Source of the DNA: Brevibacillus migulae
GTDB lineage: Bacteria; Bacillota; Bacilli; Brevibacillales; Brevibacillaceae
DNA: 64,000 bases
NCBI RefSeq assembly: GCF_004521915.1
Contig: NZ_SDKD01000002.1
Location: 342,650 to 406,649, forward strand
Direction: 5' to 3'
Within the stretch, counting starts at the first letter, position 1; every line of letters starts with the position of its first letter. Position numbers and translations under genes: made by a program. This document shows, piece by piece, positions 36,588 to 44,984 of this stretch. Below the pieces are notes generated by a model, which was not told where the DNA came from, did not search any database, and saw only the letters and a program-made list of their open reading frames with translations.

Positions 36588-37454
36588 AGGCAAGACGTAT
36601 TGATAACCTTCTGCCGAGAGCTCGGTCAAAATATGATCCAGTTCCCGGGCAGTCCAGACCCGATCATGAAACAGGATGTTTCCACCCTTGTGTACGGTTG
36701 ACAATACTTGCTTGGCGATGCCATTTTCTTTGCGGTAGACACTGGCTTCCCAGTCAAGCGAACCAACCGACCAATTGATGGAACTCATGCCTTCCGCCTG
36801 GCACAATTGCAGAATGGTATCGGTGTAGGCACCAAAAGGAGGGCGGAAAAATCTCGGCTTTTCCCCGATGATCTGTTCAATGACCTGATTGGTGCTCAGG
36901 ACTTCTTCCTGTTGTCTTTCCGGTGAAAGCTTGCGCAGGTTTTCATGCGACCACGCATGGTTGCCGATGAGATGGCCGCGTTTATGTATTTCCTGCAGCA
37001 GTTTCGCCTTTTCAGGAATGATTTCCACGTGGCCATCCTTGTTTTTGGTCGCAAGCTGACGACCATTGACAAACCAGATCGATTTGGCGTGATGGCGATC
37101 CAATGTGTCCAATAGCGAAAGCGTCGCTTCTCCGGTTGGCCCATCATCAAAGGTGAGCAGCAGTACTTTTTCTTCCGGATGCTCTTCGTTGGCAATGAGA
37201 TAATTGGTAGTATTGATCACATAGCGGCTGGAGGAAAGGGATGCTGCAGCAGATGCAGGGTTTTCGGGAACGTCCGTCGCCTTCAGTGGTCGGACAGGCG
37301 GATGCTGCTTGAGGGAAGGCTTCATGTCCGCAGCATGCTTTTGCGGGGAAGTGTTATCGATTGGCGGCTTGGCGGACTGCTGTGTATGGACTGGAAGCGA
37401 AGTACAAGCACCAAGCAAGAGGCATGCAGAAAGGGCAAGGTACCGTTTTTTCAT
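36573..37454 (-). CDS. polysaccharide deacetylase lipoprotein
   Basis: 293 residues. A lipoprotein signal with lipobox LLGAC (Cys16) is followed by a Pro/Ser-rich linker (about 20-75) and a NodB domain. TFDDGPT, HAWSHENL, RPPFGAY and LFHDR supply the metal and catalytic residues (Asp-Asp, His-His, the Arg/Pro motif and the final His). Expected to deacetylate N-acetylated sugars of peptidoglycan or a wall polymer at the outer membrane face. GGAGAGGTG precedes the start. Confidence 0.88.
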   Translation of the reverse strand: MKKRYLALSACLLLGACTSLPVHTQQSAKPPIDNTSPQKHAADMKPSLKQHPPVRPLKATDVPENPASAAASLSSSRYVINTTNYLIANEEHPEEKVLLLTFDDGPTGEATLSLLDTLDRHHAKSIWFVNGRQLATKNKDGHVEIIPEKAKLLQEIHKRGHLIGNHAWSHENLRKLSPERQQEEVLSTNQVIEQIIGEKPRFFRPPFGAYTDTILQLCQAEGMSSINWSVGSLDWEASVYRKENGIAKQVLSTVHKGGNILFHDRVWTARELDHILTELSAEGYQYVLPTEAK

Positions 37455-37653
37455 CTTTTGTTCACCTCTCCTTACATACGAGTATACGTTTAATCAGGAG
37501 AAACTCCTACATAAAGGTTATCCGTTAACATCGGATCATTCATGCATGCGCGATCTTTCCAGACGATTGCTTTCCCGGGAAAGCGCAGGATCTGACATAA
37601 TTCCATGAGAACGGGTAGATTTCACCATGCTTTGTCGAAAGTGCTTACGTCCA

Positions 37654-37682
37654 TTTACATCCAGCGGGTCTCGTGCTATGAT
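37654..37682 (+). promoter_or_regulatory. sigma-A-type promoter upstream of ypbH
   Basis: TTTACA (37654-37659), 17-base spacer, TATGAT (37677-37682). It would give a leader of about 160 nt for ypbH. Confidence 0.5.
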
Positions 37683-37797
37683 CTTGTCCACGGATATGAT
37701 AAAATGATGGAATCAGATAGACTTACACTGGTTTTATGAATGCAGCTCAAAATAGGACTATTCACCAGGGACAGTTGTGAGAATTTGCGGAGAACCC

Positions 37798-37824
37798 TTA
37801 CAGGCTGTAATTCATAACCTGTAA
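37798..37824 (+). repeat. inverted repeat in the ypbH leader
   Basis: TTACAGG (37798-37804) and CCTGTAA (37818-37824), perfect 7-bp arms with a 13-base spacer, 28 bases before ypbH. It could be an operator or an RNA hairpin; there is no T-run. The rest of the 397-base gap between the deacetylase and ypbH holds only the promoter at 37654. Confidence 0.5.
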
Positions 37825-37851
37825 TACGACGGATGGCGAGGAGGGACAGTC

Positions 37852-38448
37852 ATGCGTGTTGAACGCCTTGGTACGGATAAGATACGGATTTTCTTAACGT
37901 TTGACGATCTTTCGGAGCGAGGAATTGAAAAAGAAGACATGTGGCGTGACATTCCTAAAGTACATGAACTGTTCAACGACATGATGGAACAGGCCTATCA
38001 TGAATTAGGATTTGAAGTGTCAGGTCCTGTGGCCGTTGAAGTGTTCGCCTTGCCAGCACAAGGAATGGTCGTAATCGTTACACGCGGGAAAACCGGCTCA
38101 TCGACAGAACGCGAAGAAGAATTCGAAGAAGATGTCTACGAATTAGAAGTCACTTTGGAAGAAACCGATATGGTTATCTATTCCTTCCGAGACTTTGAAC
38201 ATATGGTGGAAGCAGCTCATCGGGTAAATCCATTTTTGACGTATGGAGGATCCGCTTACTTTTATCAAGGGAAATATTACTTGGTTCTGGAAGAGGTTGA
38301 TCTGGAGCCTGAACGATATCAGAAAATGATTGCGATCCTCTCCGAATACGGGGAAGCGACACCAACGACGATTCATGTCTTGGAGGAATACGGGAAAGTG
38401 GTATTCGCGGATGATGCCGTAAAAGAGATATGCAAGCACTTTGCATAA
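37852..38448 (+). CDS. ypbH: MecA-family ClpC adaptor YpbH
   Basis: 198 residues. The N-terminus (KIRIFLTFDDLSERGIEKEDMWR) matches YpbH more than MecA, which has a different first strand and a longer linker. The C-terminal half carries the MecA-type ClpC-binding domain (GKYYLVLEEVD, ILSEYGEATPTTIHVLEEYGK). The acidic linker (EEEFEEDVYE) is short. Expected to deliver substrates to ClpCP in competence and sporulation. GAGGAGGGAC precedes the ATG. Confidence 0.9.
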   Translation: MRVERLGTDKIRIFLTFDDLSERGIEKEDMWRDIPKVHELFNDMMEQAYHELGFEVSGPVAVEVFALPAQGMVVIVTRGKTGSSTEREEEFEEDVYELEVTLEETDMVIYSFRDFEHMVEAAHRVNPFLTYGGSAYFYQGKYYLVLEEVDLEPERYQKMIAILSEYGEATPTTIHVLEEYGKVVFADDAVKEICKHFA

Positions 38449-38452
38449 AAAC

Positions 38453-38486
38453 AAGCGCCTGGTCTCCTACATAGCCGGGCGCTTTT
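38453..38486 (+). terminator. ypbH terminator
   Basis: AAGCGCC-GG (38453-38462) pairs with CC-GGCGCTT (38475-38484), then TTTT. Confidence 0.75.
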
Positions 38487-38598
38487 GCTTGGAAAATCGG
38501 AAAGGATAAACTTGCCAATTTATGATGCTGCAACGAAATGTTTGGTGAAGCAAGGTTTCTTAGTTTCAGTTGTACGGGTTTGCGGGTATAGGGAAGTA

Positions 38599-39339
38599 TC
38601 AACGAATACCAGCAAATAAATCCGTTTCCTTTTCGGACAGGTGGTAGTCGAAGATGCGATGCCATACCAGTATAAAATAATTCACTTGTCGGACATGGCT
38701 GTAATCGCCCTCGAAGATGCCAGAGAATACGCGACCGACAGACATGTTCTGCGTACGATGGGCAAGCAGTGCTTTTGCAACAACAGGAACGTATGCGGGC
38801 TCATTGATCTCGGTTGTAATGCTTTCCGGCGGATCTGTATGCACATTTCGATTCACAAATGGTGCATTTGATGGCAACGTCACATGGTACAGCTTCCATA
38901 CCGGATTATCTGGCTTCATGTGGGTGACAGCGTGATCGGTTGCAACAGAAATGGCGTGGTGATCGGGATGACCCGAAATGCCATGAGGCGCAAAAGTTAC
39001 GACGACCTGTGGCTGATATTGCCGGATTGCCGCTTCGATTCTACCTGCGAGCTCGGGCAGCGGGACATCCGCCAAGTGTTTATCCTCATAATCGAGCACG
39101 TCGACGTTGTGGATTCCTAATATCGCGGCTGCCTCTCGCAGCTCTTGCTCGCGGACCCCGGGCAATTCTTCACGGCTGCATATGGGCGGTTCACCACATT
39201 TTCCAGCTTGCCCGCGAGTTGCACACAAGAGGGAAATCTCCGTATCTCCAGCCGCTGCATATTTGGCGATCGTAGCACCTGCCGTAAAGCTTTCGTCATC
39301 AGGATGTGCGAAGACAAATAGGATTTTTTTCAGACTCAT
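38599..39339 (-). CDS. PIG-L (LmbE-like) family deacetylase
   Basis: 246-residue zinc deacetylase. AHPDDESF near residues 11-18 and HPDHHAIS near 123-130 are the two metal-binding motifs. Family members deacetylate N-acetylglucosaminyl compounds; bacillithiol BshB enzymes belong here. At 246 residues and outside a bsh operon, its substrate is left open. AAGGAGGCCACT precedes the start. Confidence 0.85.
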   Translation of the reverse strand: MSLKKILFVFAHPDDESFTAGATIAKYAAAGDTEISLLCATRGQAGKCGEPPICSREELPGVREQELREAAAILGIHNVDVLDYEDKHLADVPLPELAGRIEAAIRQYQPQVVVTFAPHGISGHPDHHAISVATDHAVTHMKPDNPVWKLYHVTLPSNAPFVNRNVHTDPPESITTEINEPAYVPVVAKALLAHRTQNMSVGRVFSGIFEGDYSHVRQVNYFILVWHRIFDYHLSEKETDLFAGIR

Positions 39340-39420
39340 AGTGGCCTCCTTGTGACTGGTCTGAAATCATCGCGATCATAACGCGTTTGGAAGAAAACGT
39401 CAAGTTGAGAAGGGAGCGGA

Positions 39421-40965
39421 ATGACTGTGACAGAACTGGGGGGTGAAATGATGGAAGATCGGCAAAAAGTAACCAAACGATTTTCTTGGGAAGACTTGAA
39501 CGAAATGGCTGAATACTTTGCAAATCAGATGAACCCGGAAGCCCTCGAGTATTTGAAGGGAAGGGGCATCGAAGCGAATACGGTCCAACTGTTTCGCTTA
39601 GGTTTTGAAAATGTGAAAATAGGCTTTCAAGCGGAAAAAGGGATGCTCGGCGGATATTTTCAGAATTGCATCGTCTTTCCGATTATGGATGCGGAAGAAA
39701 AAGTCGTAGATCTCGTTGGCAGAGCGATTGATAACCGGCAGCCCAAATATCGCAGCTTGATTGGGCAGTCTGATGTCTTTTTCAATCATCCGATCATCGA
39801 CCTTGCCGATGATATTATTGTGACCCGCAACGTGTTTGATGTACTCTCCTTATCCCAGGCAAAATTGCCGGCAGTTGCTCTTCCTGAGTTCTCGGTATTT
39901 CGGGAGCAGCATGCGCAAGCGTTGAGTGGGAAACGGGTGTTTATCAGCTATTCGAATGATGATGCCGGCCGTAGAGAGAGCGTCAAGATCGCAGCAATGC
40001 TGGAAGGTATCGCTACCGAGATCTTTGTCGTTCAGTTGCCTGAAGGGCTGCATGATGTTAACGATCTGTTCACTCGCGTTCAAGAACCACTGGATCTGTA
40101 TATGAACTTATTAAATGAGGCAGTTTCGGAAAATCTAAAAATGCCTGTTTTTCCTGACGCACGCAATGTGACCGTTTTTACGGAGGAATATGCAAAACGG
40201 CAGAAAGGATTGGTATCCGGCATTAAAACCGGTTTTGCCGATCTTGATAACAAGTTGGTAGGTGGGTTAACGACAGGACTATATTTGATCACGGGTGGGG
40301 TGTCCAGCGGAAAATCGATGTTTCTGCGGCAAATGGCCGATCAGATCGCGGAGAACGGCACGCCTGTTGTCTATGTATCGTGGGAAATGACAGCCTATAA
40401 ACTTTGGTGCCGTAGTATGGCAAGGATCCTGAAAGTGCCTCCACGTGATGTGCTGGCAGGCAAAATCGAAGTAGAACGGATTAATGCGGCCGCGCAGCAA
40501 TATGCGGAGATTGCCAAGCAAATGTGGACGATTGAGGGAACATTTGACGTGACCTTGCAAGAGATTGAAGAGACGATTAACCGCATTATCCAATCAATCG
40601 GTTCGGTTCCGGTCATTTTCATTGATGATTTCTTCCGGATCACCATGCGGGATGGAAACGGCAATCTTATCCACAATAACCAAGCGCTTGCCGCATACTT
40701 TTTGCATCATTGGTCAAGACAATGGGACACAGCCATTATAACCTCTGCCTCTATTCAGAAGCAGGGAGAGACTGAGCTCCAACCAGTGGTAGAAGGAGCG
40801 GTAGACACAATCCTGCAATATGAGGCGATGCCGCTGAAAAGCTCCCCGGATCGACAGACGGCAGACATCACGCTTTCCTTGATAAAAAACCGAAATGGCA
40901 CGCTTGGGACAGTGCGACTCTTATTTGAAAAGGAAAAAGCGCAATTTTTAGCTTCTCATCCCTGA
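39421..40965 (+). CDS. primase-helicase fusion (DnaG core plus DnaB-like ATPase) with degenerate TOPRIM
   Basis: 514 residues. Residues about 35-210 align with the DnaG core: EYLKGRGIEANTVQLFRLGF, then a TOPRIM fold in which the catalytic Glu of EGYMD is Arg136 (RNVFD) and the first Asp of DGDxAG is Ser178 (SNDDAG; Asp180 remains). There is no N-terminal zinc domain. Residues about 265-514 are a DnaB/Twinkle-type RecA fold: Walker A GGVSSGKS (Lys298), VSWEM, Walker B IFIDDFF (Asp402-Asp403). The layout is T7 gp4/Twinkle-like, but priming activity looks lost while the ATPase looks intact. Start 39421 (GGGAG close by); ATG 39448 or 39451 after GGGGGGTG are possible. Followed by gudB; role unknown. 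Confidence 0.8.
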   Translation: MTVTELGGEMMEDRQKVTKRFSWEDLNEMAEYFANQMNPEALEYLKGRGIEANTVQLFRLGFENVKIGFQAEKGMLGGYFQNCIVFPIMDAEEKVVDLVGRAIDNRQPKYRSLIGQSDVFFNHPIIDLADDIIVTRNVFDVLSLSQAKLPAVALPEFSVFREQHAQALSGKRVFISYSNDDAGRRESVKIAAMLEGIATEIFVVQLPEGLHDVNDLFTRVQEPLDLYMNLLNEAVSENLKMPVFPDARNVTVFTEEYAKRQKGLVSGIKTGFADLDNKLVGGLTTGLYLITGGVSSGKSMFLRQMADQIAENGTPVVYVSWEMTAYKLWCRSMARILKVPPRDVLAGKIEVERINAAAQQYAEIAKQMWTIEGTFDVTLQEIEETINRIIQSIGSVPVIFIDDFFRITMRDGNGNLIHNNQALAAYFLHHWSRQWDTAIITSASIQKQGETELQPVVEGAVDTILQYEAMPLKSSPDRQTADITLSLIKNRNGTLGTVRLLFEKEKAQFLASHP

Positions 40966-41022
40966 TACAAGCGTGTATACTTAACGATGGATTTACCGAC
41001 AACAATTTTGAGGTGGTAAATA

Positions 41023-42315
41023 ATGGGTAAACACGAAGCGGTAGCCGGCAGCACCCAAGGGTCGGATAAGCAAACAGAAAGTATGAATCTGCTTTTATCT
41101 ACTCAAACGGTGATCAGAGAAGCTTTGGAAAAGCTTGGTTACCCGGAATCGATGTATGAACTGTTGAAGGAGCCACTGCGCGTCCTGCAAGTTCGCATCC
41201 CAGTTCGCATGGATAATGGAGAAGTAAAAGTGTTCACGGGATACCGTGCGCAGCACAACGATTCTGTAGGTCCTACAAAAGGCGGAATCCGGTTCCATCC
41301 AGATGTGACTGAGGATGAAGTTAAAGCGCTCTCAATCTGGATGAGCTTGAAAGCGGGTATCGTTGACCTTCCATACGGAGGCGGTAAAGGTGGTATCATT
41401 TGCGATCCGCGTGAAATGTCTTTCCGTGAATTGGAACGGTTGAGCCGCGGATATGTACGCGCGATCAGCCAAATCGTAGGTCCGACCAAAGATATTCCGG
41501 CTCCGGACGTATTTACGAACTCGCAAATTATGGCGTGGATGATGGATGAATACAGCCGTATCCGCGAATTTGACTCTCCTGGCTTTATTACAGGAAAACC
41601 AATCGCATTGGGTGGATCCCACGGCCGTGAGACTGCGACAGCCAAAGGGGTAACCATCTGCATCCGTGAAGCACTGAAACGCCGCGGCATTCAACTCGAA
41701 GGCGCTCGCGTAGTTGTACAAGGCTTCGGAAATGCGGGCAGCTACCTGTCCAAATTCATGCATGATGCCGGAGCCAAAGTGGTAGGGATTTCCGACGCTT
41801 ACGGCGCATTGTATGATCCAGAAGGTCTGGATATTGATTATCTGTTGGATCGCCGTGATTCTTTCGGAACGGTTACCAAATTGTTTACAAACACAATCTC
41901 CAATAAAGAGCTTCTTGAATTGGAATGCGATATCTTGGTTCCAGCAGCGATCGAGAATCAGATCACAGCTGCGAATGCGCACAATATCAAAGCCTCGATC
42001 GTCGTGGAAGCAGCGAATGGACCAACGACGCTGGAAGCTACCAAAATTCTTACCGAACGCGGCATTTTGCTGGTACCAGACGTATTGGCAAGCGCTGGCG
42101 GGGTAACGGTTTCTTACTTCGAATGGGTACAGAACAACCAAGGGTATTACTGGACCGAGGAAGAAGTGGAAGAAAAGCTGGAGAAGGTCATGGTGAAATC
42201 CTTCGACAACGTCTACTCGCTGTCCCAAACTCGTCGTGTGGACATGCGCCTTGCCGCTTACATGGTGGGCGCCCGCAAAATGGCGGAAGCATCCCGTTTC
42301 CGTGGATGGGTGTAA
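41023..42315 (+). CDS. gudB: NAD-type glutamate dehydrogenase
   Basis: 430 residues. Substrate pocket PYGGGKGGI (catalytic-site Lys), GPTKDIPAPDV, and the dinucleotide fold VVVQGFGNAGS. Converts glutamate to 2-oxoglutarate and ammonium, chiefly in catabolism. The segment EDEVKALSIWMSLK has a single VKA, without the 9-bp duplication that cripples gudB of B. subtilis 168, so the enzyme should be active. Position near ypbH matches gudB rather than rocG. GAGGTGG precedes the ATG. Confidence 0.94.
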   Translation: MGKHEAVAGSTQGSDKQTESMNLLLSTQTVIREALEKLGYPESMYELLKEPLRVLQVRIPVRMDNGEVKVFTGYRAQHNDSVGPTKGGIRFHPDVTEDEVKALSIWMSLKAGIVDLPYGGGKGGIICDPREMSFRELERLSRGYVRAISQIVGPTKDIPAPDVFTNSQIMAWMMDEYSRIREFDSPGFITGKPIALGGSHGRETATAKGVTICIREALKRRGIQLEGARVVVQGFGNAGSYLSKFMHDAGAKVVGISDAYGALYDPEGLDIDYLLDRRDSFGTVTKLFTNTISNKELLELECDILVPAAIENQITAANAHNIKASIVVEAANGPTTLEATKILTERGILLVPDVLASAGGVTVSYFEWVQNNQGYYWTEEEVEEKLEKVMVKSFDNVYSLSQTRRVDMRLAAYMVGARKMAEASRFRGWV

Positions 42316-42322
42316 ACATAAC

Positions 42323-42356
42323 AAAAAAAGACCCGAAATGGAATCGGGTCTTTTTC
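42323..42356. terminator. bidirectional terminator between gudB and the asparaginase gene
   Basis: AAAAAGACCCGA pairs with TCGGGTCTTTTT (42344-42355) around a 7-base loop, with A and T runs on both sides. Confidence 0.9.
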
Positions 42357-42359
42357 TTT

Positions 42360-43340
42360 TTATCCGAGGATATCACCTTCGAAGTATTGCTGCAGCACCG
42401 TAAAATCTTTCGTTTGTTCAAGGGCGACCATGAGCTTCAATCGTGCCTTTTGGCCATTCAGACCATTGGAGAAAATCATTCCCATTTGCTTTAATTTTTT
42501 GCCGCCGCCTTCATAGTCATACACATCCTGCACCTGGCCATTGAAGCAGCGGGAGACGAGCACGATCGGAACGGATTTATCCAACAGCTTCTGCAAGGTG
42601 GGGAGAATGGCAGGAGGCAGATTCCCCAGACCGAAGGCTTCGATGACCAGTCCATCGATCGGCTGCTCCAACAGGAACTGTATCCACGCGGGCTCCATCC
42701 CGGCCACCGCTTTTAACAAGGGCACATTGGCGTTCGCGTGAACCACGGGGTAATATTCACGCTCGAGCGGGGCATGGTGATAGACCACATGTTTTTTCGT
42801 AATGGTACCGATCGGCCCGTATTGCGGCGATTGAAAAGTTGCGACATTGCTGGTATGCGTCTTGGTGACGTGGCGGGCTGCATGGATTTCGTCATTGAAT
42901 ACGACCAGCACGCCCTTGTTATGACTGGAAGGGTCGATGGCGGTGCGTACAGACGAAATCAAATTAACGGGGCCATCTGCTCCCAATTCATTACTGCTGC
43001 GCATAGCGCCTGTGACCACGATCGGAACCGTGATTGGCAGAGTGAGGTCAAGGAAAAATGCGGTCTCTTCCAGCGTATCGGTGCCATGAGTGACTACGAT
43101 GCCGTCGTATGGTTTTTTGGACCACTCTTCATTTATCTTCAAACGCAATTGATTCATGATGGGTGGTGTAATGTGCGGACTCGGCAAGTTCACATAATTC
43201 ATCATGGTAACGTCCGCGTACTGTTGGACATATGGCAAAATCTTATGGACTGCTTGGTCATCAACCGGTTTTACGCCTTCCTGTTCATCCACGGACATGG
43301 CGATGGTTCCCCCGGTATTGATCACTAACACGTTTTTCAT
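42360..43340 (-). CDS. ansA: L-asparaginase
   Basis: 326-residue type I/II asparaginase. The two threonine motifs NTGGTIAM (Thr12 region) and THGTDTLEETA are intact. No signal peptide, so a cytoplasmic enzyme making aspartate and ammonium. The start is ATG 43340 with AGGAGAGGG upstream. Fits the neighbouring glutamate dehydrogenase in amino-acid nitrogen use. The symbol follows B. subtilis ansA by similarity only. Confidence 0.9.
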   Translation of the reverse strand: MKNVLVINTGGTIAMSVDEQEGVKPVDDQAVHKILPYVQQYADVTMMNYVNLPSPHITPPIMNQLRLKINEEWSKKPYDGIVVTHGTDTLEETAFFLDLTLPITVPIVVTGAMRSSNELGADGPVNLISSVRTAIDPSSHNKGVLVVFNDEIHAARHVTKTHTSNVATFQSPQYGPIGTITKKHVVYHHAPLEREYYPVVHANANVPLLKAVAGMEPAWIQFLLEQPIDGLVIEAFGLGNLPPAILPTLQKLLDKSVPIVLVSRCFNGQVQDVYDYEGGGKKLKQMGMIFSNGLNGQKARLKLMVALEQTKDFTVLQQYFEGDILG

Positions 43341-43425
43341 GACATACCCTCTCCTGTTGCGGGTTTTCAATAAACTATCTTTCATGGTACGATGAATGGT
43401 AGTCCATGTAAAGGAGCAATACATA

Positions 43426-44100
43426 ATGATTGCCTTGGTGGGTGCAGCGATTGCTCCCGGTATTGCACTATTGTGCTATTTTTATCTGCGTGACAATTTA
43501 CAGCCGGAGCCCATTTCGATGGTCATCCGATCTTTTTTATTTGGGATTTTGCTCGTGTTTCCGATCATGATGCTTCAATATATTATGCAGACGGAATGGA
43601 ACTGGACTGCAGTCTGGTTTCAATCGGTTGTTTCCTCTGCGCTGGTTGAAGAGCTCTTCAAGTGGCTGGTCGTCTACCAGACCGCCTACAAACATGTGGA
43701 ATTTGATGAACCTTACGACGGGATTGTGTACGCTGTAGCGATTTCACTAGGTTTTGCTACACTTGAAAACTTTTTTTACCTATGGATTAACGGGATGAAT
43801 ATTGCGTTTTGGCGGGCATTGCTGCCGGTGTCCGGTCATGCATTGTTCGGGATATGGATGGGCTATTATTTGGGCAAGGGGAAATTCACGGAGGAGACAG
43901 GTTTGAAAAACCGCCGTTTGTTGCTTTCCTTGCTCGTACCGGTCAGTTTACATGCCGTTTACAATCTGATCTTTTTAAGTACGGAGCATTGGTTCTGGAT
44001 GATTCTGCCGTTCATGCTGCTCCTGTGGTGGTTCGGGTTAAAAAATATTGAACGTGCGCATCAGTTCGGTTCTAAAACCAGTCGAAATCGTCCACACTAG
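43426..44100 (+). CDS. prsW: intramembrane protease PrsW
   Basis: 224 residues, about seven helices. The first active-site motif EELFKW (near 80-85), FATLENFFY, and two histidines in SGHALFG and SLHAVYN give the PrsW set. In B. subtilis it makes the site-1 cut in RsiW to release sigma W under envelope stress. The start is ATG 43426 behind AAAGGAG. prsW lies near sleB in B. subtilis too. Confidence 0.93.
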   Translation: MIALVGAAIAPGIALLCYFYLRDNLQPEPISMVIRSFLFGILLVFPIMMLQYIMQTEWNWTAVWFQSVVSSALVEELFKWLVVYQTAYKHVEFDEPYDGIVYAVAISLGFATLENFFYLWINGMNIAFWRALLPVSGHALFGIWMGYYLGKGKFTEETGLKNRRLLLSLLVPVSLHAVYNLIFLSTEHWFWMILPFMLLLWWFGLKNIERAHQFGSKTSRNRPH

Positions 44101-44121
44101 CTCTTGAGGAGGAGACGAATC

Positions 44122-44289
44122 GTGGCAAAGAACGAACGAGCAAAAGTGACCATTCGTTGCAATGTATGTGGTGAGCGATTTACTCTTCGGGGGCGAAGAG
44201 GTCCAGAGGGAGTAGTGGATACTGGTTTCAAACAGTGTCTGTGTGACAATGATCGGCACTTTGATATTCTTGAAGAAGGGCATTCCTAA
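44122..44289 (+). CDS. small zinc-ribbon-like protein
   Basis: 55 residues, GTG start with GAGGAGGAG upstream. Three cysteines (CNVC near 13-16 and one of QCLCDN near 40-43, which has two) could make a four-Cys zinc site. Basic (RGRRG) and perhaps nucleic-acid binding. No named family recognised. Begins 21 bases after prsW and is probably in its operon. Confidence 0.65.
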   Translation: MAKNERAKVTIRCNVCGERFTLRGRRGPEGVVDTGFKQCLCDNDRHFDILEEGHS

Positions 44290-44294
44290 GCGGA

Positions 44295-44327
44295 AAGAAC
44301 TGGTATTTGCCAGTTCTTCTTTTTTTT
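44295..44327 (+). terminator. terminator after prsW and the zinc-ribbon gene
   Basis: AAGAACTGG (44295-44303) pairs perfectly with CCAGTTCTT (44310-44318), then C and eight T. Confidence 0.9.
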
Positions 44328-44357
44328 GCATAAAGCCCCAAGCTCCCACTCACACTA
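44328..44357 (+). promoter_or_regulatory. sigma-G-type promoter of sleB-ypeB
   Basis: GCATA (44328-44332), 18-base spacer, CACACTA (44351-44357); one mismatch from CATnnTA. It begins right after the preceding terminator T-run. sleB-ypeB is forespore-expressed in B. subtilis. Confidence 0.55.
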
Positions 44358-44400
44358 CTTTAAGAAAGAGCAACATGTGAAGGCGAAGGAGGCAAATGGC

Positions 44401-44943
44401 ATGCAGAGGACGCGCGGGAGCTTGTTTTATATCCTGCTGGTCATGGTGGCACTGACGACAGTCGGGGTGGTGTATGTCTTATCGAGCCAGGAGTGGAAAG
44501 GGCAGGATGCGGTAGCGGTCAGTACTCAGGATTGGGCAGCTCCCGCAAAGAAAGCGAAGAAAACGAAAACCTTCCATCCTTCCCAGCTGTCCGCGAATGA
44601 TCTGAAGCTGATGGCCAATGCGGTGTACGGCGAGGCCAGGGGCGAACCTTATATCGGTCAAGTGGCCATTGCGGCAGTCATCCTGAATCGGACGAAAAGC
44701 CCAAATTTCCCTGAGACTCCTGCTGGTGTGATTTTTGAACCGCGGGCATTTACGGCTGTGGCGGATGGACAAATCTGGCTGCAACCCAACGAGCGGGCGA
44801 GAAAAGCCGTGCAGGATGCCTTGAAGGGCTGGGATCCAACGGGAGGATGTACATATTATTTCAATCCGGCGACGGCCACCTCCAAGTGGATATGGAGCAG
44901 GCCGCAGGTGAAACGCATCGGCAAACATATCTTTTGCCGGTAA
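44401..44943 (+). CDS. sleB: spore cortex-lytic enzyme SleB, catalytic domain only
   Basis: 180 residues: transmembrane or signal segment (about 7-28), a basic linker, and the hydrolase_2 domain from about 60 (LMANAVYGEARGEPYIGQVAIAAVILNR; Glu in GEARGE as probable catalytic residue; CTYYFNPATATS). It lacks the N-terminal peptidoglycan-binding domain found in B. subtilis SleB (about 300 residues). Lytic transglycosylase that cuts cortex muramic-lactam glycan during germination. The ATG at 44401 has CGAAGGAGGC upstream. ypeB is next. Confidence 0.9.
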   Translation: MQRTRGSLFYILLVMVALTTVGVVYVLSSQEWKGQDAVAVSTQDWAAPAKKAKKTKTFHPSQLSANDLKLMANAVYGEARGEPYIGQVAIAAVILNRTKSPNFPETPAGVIFEPRAFTAVADGQIWLQPNERARKAVQDALKGWDPTGGCTYYFNPATATSKWIWSRPQVKRIGKHIFCR

Positions 44944-44984
44944 GCAAGATGGTGGACTGGCGACTCTAGAAGGGAGGAAACATT

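Noticed and set aside
41332..42324. 330-codon minus-strand open frame opposite gudB
   Set aside because: Antisense shadow of a well-conserved gene; His/Arg/Phe-rich sequence without motifs.
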